Positions 58,869 to 64,000 of a stretch of DNA of 64,000 nucleotides are shown one piece after another. The stretch is from Arsukibacterium perlucidum DSM 18276. Lineage in GTDB: Bacteria > Pseudomonadota > Gammaproteobacteria > Enterobacterales > Alteromonadaceae. Each line of letters starts with the position of its first letter. Within the stretch, counting starts at the first letter, position 1. A program made the translations under genes and the position numbers. The notes under the pieces are model-generated. The model saw only the letters and a list, made by a program, of their open reading frames with translations, did no database searches and was not told the DNA's origin. Location of the stretch: NCBI RefSeq assembly GCF_000382165.1, contig NZ_KB907715.1:1-64000 (forward strand), written 5' to 3'.

Positions 58869-59429
58869 TCAGTTTGCCGAGTATGGCAGTGACGAGTGAT
58901 GGAGAACTATTCGCAACGAACCATCAGCGGCTTTTTTAAAGCCCCAGGTTTTATCTACTGTGGTTTTATTGCCTGATCGGTCAGTAACATGAACATGGCC
59001 CATGGTCAGGGCCACGTCGCCATTGATATAGACTGCAGCATTGTTAAAGGCATATTCCTTCCATCCTTTTAAAGCGAAACCTGAATCCTGAGCAAAGTTT
59101 TTGTCGTCAGCTACAAAGTAAGATAACGCACCGTCATAAGTTGTCCGGAATGTCTGCTCGCCATTTGCCAGGGTGGGCTTGAATAATACCGCGCCTAAGT
59201 TGTAGCCGTATGCATTGTCCAACACTTTTTTAGCCACAGATTTAGCCGCCTTTACTCCACCCGCCTCGTGGGCATTGCTGATATTAATCAATGCATTACC
59301 CCAAGCTTGCTGGGCAGCCTTAACTTCGTCAAGAGTAATATTGTTGTTGACAATCTTTTCGGCGTGAACCAGGGAAGACATTAAAACAGCAGCGGCGCAC
59401 AGTGATAGTTTTGTTAAAGTGAATTTCAT
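58869..59429 (-). CDS. Secreted NTF2/SnoaL-like protein
   Basis: A 186-residue exported protein with signal peptide (LCAAAVLMSSLVHA). The mature part has LDEVKAAQQAWGNALINISNAHE, an aromatic/hydrophobic cone and a C-terminal strand pair (GDVALTMGHVHVTDRSGNKTTVDKTWGFKKAADG, LRIVLHHSSLPY), the pattern of NTF2-like / SnoaL-like proteins. Homologues are sometimes labelled phosphoribosyl-AMP cyclohydrolase, but the cysteines and histidines of HisI are absent. Function unknown. It lies between a two-component pair and ompW. Confidence 0.75.
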   Translation of the reverse strand: MKFTLTKLSLCAAAVLMSSLVHAEKIVNNNITLDEVKAAQQAWGNALINISNAHEAGGVKAAKSVAKKVLDNAYGYNLGAVLFKPTLANGEQTFRTTYDGALSYFVADDKNFAQDSGFALKGWKEYAFNNAAVYINGDVALTMGHVHVTDRSGNKTTVDKTWGFKKAADGSLRIVLHHSSLPYSAN

Positions 59430-59539
59430 ATAAACCTCTACGTTATTTAATCAGCGAGGTCATTATTACTCTGTGGTGCGGCATTCTTCTTTACAATAAG
59501 ATTAACGAACGCCATGCCTTATCATTAACAGAACATGAC

Positions 59540-59566
59540 AATAGTGTGCAGCAACGCTGCACTATT
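59540..59566 (-). terminator. Hairpin at the end of the response regulator gene
   Basis: On the minus strand AATAGTGCAGC, loop GTT and GCTGCACACTATT form a stem with a small bulge; the regulator stop codon lies within it. There is no T-run. Confidence 0.5.
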
Positions 59567-60257
59567 GGATTGCAGCATCCGGAGCAACATCATTCAGACT
59601 GTAACCATGCCCCCTATATGTGTGGATGTACTTTTTCGTGTAGTCTTCATCAATTTTTCTACGCAGGCGCCTGACATAAACATCGACTACGTTGGTTAAA
59701 GGATCAGTATTCATTCCCCATACGTTAGCGAGAATACGCTCACGGCTAAACACCTTCCCAGGTTGAGACATTAAAAAATCCAGCATCTGCAACTCTTTTG
59801 CTGTTAACTTGATGATCTTGCCTGACCGGCTAACCTGCAACGCGGATTTGTCATATGCCAGCTCACCAAAATGAACAATATTATCAACTTGCGCGAATTG
59901 ATCTCTTTTAGACAATACGTGAATTCTTGCCAGCAACTCTTCAAATGCAAATGGCTTACCCAGGTAATCGTCCGCACCACTGTTTAGCCCCAACACTCGG
60001 TCCTGCACTTCATTCAGCGCTGATAAAATCAGAATTTTGGCTTTTATTCCTCTGGCTCGCATCCGACTACAGAGTTCTATACCATCAATATTGGGTAGCA
60101 TTCTATCCAAAATAATTACCGCGGGTTGAACTTGCAGTACCAGGTCAATAGCACCCTTGCCATCAGCACAGGTTTGAACCAGAAACCCTTCACTTTTCAA
60201 GCCTCGTTCAAGAAAGCTCGCAACCCGGACATCATCTTCAATAATGACAATACTCAT
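59562..60257 (-). CDS. OmpR-family response regulator
   Basis: A 231-residue regulator: receiver domain (IVIIEDDVRVASFLERGL, phosphorylated Asp51 in VIILDRMLPNIDG, conserved Lys in LGKPFAFEELLAR) and an OmpR-type winged helix (LTAKELQMLDFLMSQPGKVFSRERIL, VVDVYVRRLRRKID, YRGHGYSL). It overlaps the kinase upstream by 4 nt, so the two form one unit. It is closest in general form to CopR/CusR/QseB-type regulators; the signal is not known. Confidence 0.94.
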   Translation of the reverse strand: MSIVIIEDDVRVASFLERGLKSEGFLVQTCADGKGAIDLVLQVQPAVIILDRMLPNIDGIELCSRMRARGIKAKILILSALNEVQDRVLGLNSGADDYLGKPFAFEELLARIHVLSKRDQFAQVDNIVHFGELAYDKSALQVSRSGKIIKLTAKELQMLDFLMSQPGKVFSRERILANVWGMNTDPLTNVVDVYVRRLRRKIDEDYTKKYIHTYRGHGYSLNDVAPDAAIQ

Positions 60258-61846
60258 GTGGACATGCCCTCGATGCTGATTTTAATGCTGACAGTAGTAC
60301 CTTGATGCAAACGGCTTTCTAATTGAATCAGTCCCTTGTGCTGCTCTATCAGATACTTTACCAGCGAAAGGCCAATTCCCAAGCCATCAGGCCGGAGTTT
60401 TCTGGCATTATCTGCCCGATAATACCGGTCGAATACGTTACCAAGCTCATAATCCGCTATGCCAATACCATAATCTGTAATACTACATTCAAATTGATTA
60501 TCTTTGATGCATACAACCATATCTAACGCGGAGTTAGCAGGCGAGTACCGCAACGCATTGTCAAACAGAATTTGCCACGCTTGTAATAATTTTCCAACGT
60601 CTGCTTGAATGCTATGGTCTGACATTTCTATTGCATCGTCAAAATGCAGACGTAATTCCCTACCCTGAACTTTCGACTCTCTGCGGACTTGACCAACCAG
60701 CTGAGTCGCAACCTCAACCAGCGGCACTGACTTTACATCGAGCAGCGCCATACTATTCTCGCCACGAATTAACATGAGCAAATCATCAATTCTGCCCGAT
60801 AGTGCGGCGCCAGCATCGAGAATACGCCTTAGCGTCTCTTTATATTCTTCTGCTGATTTCTCTTTACCTCTGAGTCCTATTTCTGCCTCACCACGAATTG
60901 CGGTTGCCGGCGTACGCAATTCATGACTCACGTCAGCAAAAAATTGCTTTTGTTGCGCCTCAGCATGCTTTAACTGCTCCAATGCATGCTTAAGCTGTGC
61001 GGTGCGGGACGACACTTCCTGCTCTACTTCAAGGGTATGCCGCAGCTCTGCTTGCCTTGCTTGTTCCAGTGCTGCAGACATAGTGTTAAAACTTGTCGCA
61101 ACATTTCTGAATTCTTTGTCATCCAACTCGGCTATCCGGTGAGTAAAATTACCTGACGCTACAGCCGAGGTACCCTCAAGTAAACGAGTAATCGGTGAAT
61201 ACAGCGCCCTTAACAAAAGCACCGCGAGCAAAACTGCGGTTAGGCTGCCAAATACGGCCAGCGACAGTACAATAGTTCTTACTTTTGACAGCGCGTCAAC
61301 CGCCGCTGACTCTGCTTTAGATGCCCGTTGCCGCTGCAGTTCTATCGCTTCGGCAATAAGGCTTTTTAAATCCAGCCCCTCTAATTTATCAAAAGTTTGG
61401 ATCAGTAATCGCCATATCTCTGCTTCACTTAGGGTAATCGACTCTTTATCCAATAAACTTCGTTTTAACGCAAAAATGTTAGTTTCAAGAATAGAGAGTG
61501 CCCTGACCTGCTTGTTAACTTCCTGATGATCCTGCTCGCTATCTGACAATTGTTGGTCATTAACCAATAGCGTTTGTAAGTTGCTGAGAATTAGCTCCAT
61601 TTGTGCCATCAATCGGTCACGCTCGGCCAGTGGAGCATCATTAGTAAGTAAGTATTGTGCCAGCCAAACCTTCAAACGCTGTTTATCCGCACCCAGGGCA
61701 ATAAACTCTGCCAACATCTGGTTTGATACTCTGCCGCGTTCAACATGATAAGCGGCAATACCAGAGGTCCAGAAAGCAGCAACGGCCTGAACAATACAAA
61801 ACATAACCAGTAAGCCAAAAGAAAGTAGTAAACGGTTTCGGTACAT
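60254..61846 (-). CDS. Membrane sensor histidine kinase paired with OmpR-type regulator
   Basis: A 530-residue inner-membrane kinase: TM1 (LLLSFGLLVMFCIVQAVAAFWT), a helical periplasmic domain of about 150 residues, TM2 (IVLSLAVFGSLTAVLLAVLLL), HAMP, a coiled coil, HisKA with His308 in ADVSHELRTPATAI and HATPase (FDNALRYSPAN, DYGIGIADYE, GLGIGLSLV). The first gene of a kinase-regulator pair; it precedes the regulator with a 4-nt overlap. The all-helical sensor resembles four-helix-bundle ligand sensors. Neighbours suggest an outer-membrane or envelope theme. Confidence 0.93.
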   Translation of the reverse strand: MYRNRLLLSFGLLVMFCIVQAVAAFWTSGIAAYHVERGRVSNQMLAEFIALGADKQRLKVWLAQYLLTNDAPLAERDRLMAQMELILSNLQTLLVNDQQLSDSEQDHQEVNKQVRALSILETNIFALKRSLLDKESITLSEAEIWRLLIQTFDKLEGLDLKSLIAEAIELQRQRASKAESAAVDALSKVRTIVLSLAVFGSLTAVLLAVLLLRALYSPITRLLEGTSAVASGNFTHRIAELDDKEFRNVATSFNTMSAALEQARQAELRHTLEVEQEVSSRTAQLKHALEQLKHAEAQQKQFFADVSHELRTPATAIRGEAEIGLRGKEKSAEEYKETLRRILDAGAALSGRIDDLLMLIRGENSMALLDVKSVPLVEVATQLVGQVRRESKVQGRELRLHFDDAIEMSDHSIQADVGKLLQAWQILFDNALRYSPANSALDMVVCIKDNQFECSITDYGIGIADYELGNVFDRYYRADNARKLRPDGLGIGLSLVKYLIEQHKGLIQLESRLHQGTTVSIKISIEGMST

Positions 61847-61913
61847 CGAGCTTATACTCCGGATAAACTTTTTTATTGTTGGAAGTTATACGTCAGGTAA
61901 ATGATTAAAGATG

Positions 61914-61942
61914 AAAAAAACCCGGTTTAAACCGGGTTTTTC
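61914..61942 (-). terminator. Terminator after porin gene
   Basis: AAAAACCCGGTTT and AAACCGGGTTTTT form a 13-bp perfect palindromic stem with A/T runs on both sides, 16 bp after the porin stop. It can terminate in both directions. Confidence 0.9.
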
Positions 61943-61957
61943 TGAATAGTTAATTTT

Positions 61958-63067
61958 TTAAAAGTGATATTGAGCCCTAACTCCAAAACCTATAGGCTCC
62001 TCATTGATACCTGAAGCTGTATCAACATCAGTATACACAATATTACTCATAAAACGAATATTACTACTTAAGTAATAGTTAACGCCAACGGTCAGATTTT
62101 TCTGCTCGCCACCCATAACAACACCGTCATTAAGGTCAGTAACAGAGTATCTGGCGGCAACTTCAATTGCGCCTTTTGCTGAGCTTGGTTTAATACCACT
62201 GAATGAGCCGTTTTTGTATGAACGCGATTCTCCAGTTATCACATAACTTGCCTGCATGTGGTATCCGCTAAAGCTAAGATCCTGCACTGCAGAGGATGTA
62301 TTCACTGATAATGCTTCAGCTTCAAATGACCACGCGCCATTAATTGCTGCAAACTCCAGTCCGGTAGTGATCAGATTATCAACGTTATTGAGCGTTCCGG
62401 TGTCGATAAGACGAATGGCCGGATCAATTCTTAACTCAGGGCGGTCCCGAAAACGCAAGCTGTTATAGTCGCCTAAATCCTGATACACCACTGCCGCACC
62501 AAAGTGGTACTGAATATTATCGATTTTGGGGTGATAAACCAGACGTTGCGCCAGGCCCATGCTGTCGTCCTTTCCAGCATCGCTTTCAGTATTCATGGTT
62601 CTGCCAAAAGCCATCGAGCCTGAAGTAATATCACCAAAGGTTTTATCAAAACGAACGCCTAACTTACGGTCAGGCGTAATCACTGTTGAACCACTTGCCC
62701 GCTCCATAAAAGTCATAGAGTTTGAACTCGTCAGGGTATTAAGGCTAAACGGCAACCGTTGGTGGCCTATAGTCAATGAACCACCGGCGAATTTTGTCCG
62801 CAGGTTTACATCGGTAGCACTCGCGTCACCACCTTCAGCAAAATCATATTCGATGACAAAGCGCCAATCTGATGAGAAATTACCTTGTAATCCCATGCGG
62901 CCCCGACGAACATTAACGCCATTACCAAATTCTGTTTGGTCATCATTGACAAACCCAGCATCGAGGTGCAGGCGACCTCGTGGTTCTACTTCAATATCTG
63001 CCGCCAGAACGTTTCCGGCAATTGAGGCCGAAAGTATCGCAACAGTGATTTTGCTCATTGAGTTCAT
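61958..63067 (-). CDS. OprP/OprO-type phosphate-selective porin
   Basis: A 369-residue outer-membrane porin of the Porin_O_P family. Signal peptide (SKITVAILSASIAGNVLA), then VEPRGRLHLDAGFVNDD, VRRGRMGLQGNFSSDWRFVIEYDF, LRTKFAGGSLTIGHQRLPFSLNTLTSS and MERASGS, ending VRAQYHF with a C-terminal phenylalanine. OprP and OprO pass phosphate and polyphosphate under starvation. Five clear Pho-box units upstream support that role. A strong AAGGAATAGTA ribosome site precedes the ATG. Confidence 0.93.
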   Translation of the reverse strand: MNSMSKITVAILSASIAGNVLAADIEVEPRGRLHLDAGFVNDDQTEFGNGVNVRRGRMGLQGNFSSDWRFVIEYDFAEGGDASATDVNLRTKFAGGSLTIGHQRLPFSLNTLTSSNSMTFMERASGSTVITPDRKLGVRFDKTFGDITSGSMAFGRTMNTESDAGKDDSMGLAQRLVYHPKIDNIQYHFGAAVVYQDLGDYNSLRFRDRPELRIDPAIRLIDTGTLNNVDNLITTGLEFAAINGAWSFEAEALSVNTSSAVQDLSFSGYHMQASYVITGESRSYKNGSFSGIKPSSAKGAIEVAARYSVTDLNDGVVMGGEQKNLTVGVNYYLSSNIRFMSNIVYTDVDTASGINEEPIGFGVRAQYHF

Positions 63068-63114
63068 TACTATTCCTTTTGAAGGTTAAAGATGTAACTA
63101 ATGTTTACCGAGAG

Positions 63115-63189
63115 AGTATATTTCAGCTTAATGACACTTTAATGACAGCGTGGCATTTTTATGACGCTAAAATGATGTTTTTATGACTG
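63115..63189 (-). promoter_or_regulatory. Five Pho-box units and -10 upstream of porin
   Basis: On the minus strand, in transcription order: CAGTCATAAAA, ACATCATTTTA and GCGTCATAAAA (63189 down to 63157), an 8-bp gap, then CTGTCATTAAA and GTGTCATTAAG (63148 down to 63127). Most match CTGTCATAAAT at 7 to 9 of 11. Six bp later is TATACT (63115-63120), a good -10. This is the clearest Pho box array in the window. Confidence 0.88.
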
Positions 63190-63272
63190 TCTATACACAG
63201 CATGCTACTACCATCACTATAGGAAGTATTAATCAGTTTAGTCAGATAGCCAAGTCTATAATAAAATAACAG

Positions 63273-63297
63273 AAAGGGAGCGAATGCTCCCTTTTTT
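63273..63297. terminator. Terminator between second pstB and porin
   Basis: AAAGGGAGC, loop GAAT and GCTCCCTTT form a 9-bp stem, with TTT after it on the plus strand. It ends the second pst operon about 25 bp after pstB. Confidence 0.75.
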
Positions 63298-63321
63298 AGC
63301 GCTTTTGACATCGCAACGATC

Positions 63322-64000
63322 TCAACCGTAGCGCCCGGTAATATAATCTTCAGTTCGCTTATTAATAGGGTTGGTAAAGACTTCGTTGGTGGCACCAATT
63401 TCTATTAAATCACCCAGATGGAAAAACGCAGTGCGGTCTGAGACCCGGGCGGCCTGTTGCATATTGTGAGTAACGATAACGATAGTAAAGTTTTGCTTTA
63501 ACTCATCAATCAGTTCTTCAATAATAGAAGTTGCAATAGGGTCAAGCGCCGAACACGGTTCATCCATTAGTATCACGTCCGGGCTGACCGCGATACTGCG
63601 GGCGATACATAACCGCTGCTGCTGGCCACCGGATAAGCCGGTGCCAGGCTGATCCAGCCGATCTTTCACTTCATTCCATAAGCCAGCGCGGCGTAAACTG
63701 GACTCCACCACATCGTCCAGCTCTGACTTGCGACTGGCCAGGCCATGTAAGCGCGGGCCATAAGCAATATTTTCATAAATTGATTTTGGAAACGGGTTCG
63801 GCTTTTGAAATACCATGCCAACCTGAGCGCGCAATTGTACAACGTCCAGTGACGGGTCATAGATATCGCGGCCATCCATCTTAATACTGCCGGTTACCCG
63901 GCAGATATCAATGGTATCGTTCATCCGGTTTAAACAACGTAAAAACGTTGATTTGCCGCAACCTGAAGGGCCGATAAAGGCAATAACTTCGTTTTCCATT
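63322..64000 (-). CDS. pstB: Phosphate ABC transporter ATPase PstB, second copy (N-terminus beyond window)
   Basis: At least 225 residues of a second PstB run off the right edge. Walker [21 protein letters not shown], signature LSGGQQQR, Walker B VILMDEP and [19 protein letters not shown] are intact, and it ends [10 protein letters not shown] as PstB does. The apparent start MENEV is internal: about 25-30 residues before Walker A must lie beyond the window. It is clearly different from the PstB at 29478-30245. Presumably it belongs to a second pst operon reading in from the right. Confidence 0.94.
   Translation of the reverse strand, partial: MENEVIAFIGPSGCGKSTFLRCLNRMNDTIDICRVTGSIKMDGRDIYDPSLDVVQLRAQVGMVFQKPNPFPKSIYENIAYGPRLHGLASRKSELDDVVESSLRRAGLWNEVKDRLDQPGTGLSGGQQQRLCIARSIAVSPDVILMDEPCSALDPIATSIIEELIDELKQNFTIVIVTHNMQQAARVSDRTAFFHLGDLIEIGATNEVFTNPINKRTEDYITGRYG

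Noticed and set aside
58869-59429. Phosphoribosyl-AMP cyclohydrolase
   Set aside because: The metal-binding cysteines of HisI are missing and the protein has a signal peptide and an NTF2-like pattern.
59510-59550. Pho box before the NTF2-like gene
   Set aside because: Two partial units are 10 rather than 11 bp apart and are not aligned with a -10.

Overview
The window looks like chromosomal DNA of a free-living gammaproteobacterium of the Alteromonadales / Rheinheimera-Alishewanella type. This rests on the prmA, dusB-fis, purH and queA-tgt-yajC-secD-secF blocks, an OxyR with the paired redox cysteines, long PstC, TonB-dependent receptors, secreted S8 and S1 proteases with PPC-type or Ig-like tails, and Pho-regulon gene order. 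The genus is an inference. No rRNA, tRNA, CRISPR array, prophage or integron was seen. The only mobile element is the end of an IS4-family insertion sequence at the left edge.

Layout. 0-0.3 kb: IS4 end. 0.35-4.4 kb: housekeeping (prmA, dusB-fis, purH). 4.5-9.7 kb: accessory stretch with a secreted S1 protease, two DUF1566/Lcl-type proteins, an orphan HigA-like regulator with a clear operator, a GGCT-like enzyme and SixA. 9.9-15 kb: serine beta-lactamase-fold hydrolase, CsaA, Fpr, GrpB-like protein and two tandem TraT-like lipoproteins. 15.3-22.1 kb: suhB, a rhodanese and the queA-tgt-yajC-secDF run. 22.2-26.6 kb: periplasmic binding protein, oxyR and a secreted subtilase. 26.7-38.6 kb: phosphate block (Na/Pi symporter, phoU, pstB-A-C-S, GcvR-like, ppk, ppx). 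38.6-45.4 kb: patatin, ACR3 arsenite pump, corA, M20 amidohydrolase, tag, HDOD-GAF protein. 45.4-50.2 kb: TonB receptor, YfiR-like protein and a histidine kinase. 50.2-64 kb: a second phosphate block (phoR, phoB, a large internally duplicated lipoprotein, a TonB receptor, OmpW, an NTF2-like secreted protein, a two-component pair, an OprP/OprO-type porin and the start of a second pst operon).

How it works together. Much of 26.7-64 kb deals with phosphate: sensing (PhoR/PhoB/PhoU), uptake (two Pst systems, Na/Pi symporter, porin) and storage (Ppk/Ppx). Reading the promoters by hand, I find phased 11-bp direct repeats resembling the Pho box unit (CTGTCATAAAT) upstream of phoB, the lipoprotein/TonB-receptor pair, the porin and, more weakly, ppk and pstS. 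In several of them the repeat ends exactly 6 bp before a -10-like hexamer. The best candidate for an undescribed system is therefore the PhoB-linked surface lipoprotein (two ~426-residue repeats) plus TonB receptor at 52.5-58.1 kb. It may be an outer-membrane importer for a phosphorus-containing molecule made or used under phosphate starvation; its substrate cannot be read from sequence.
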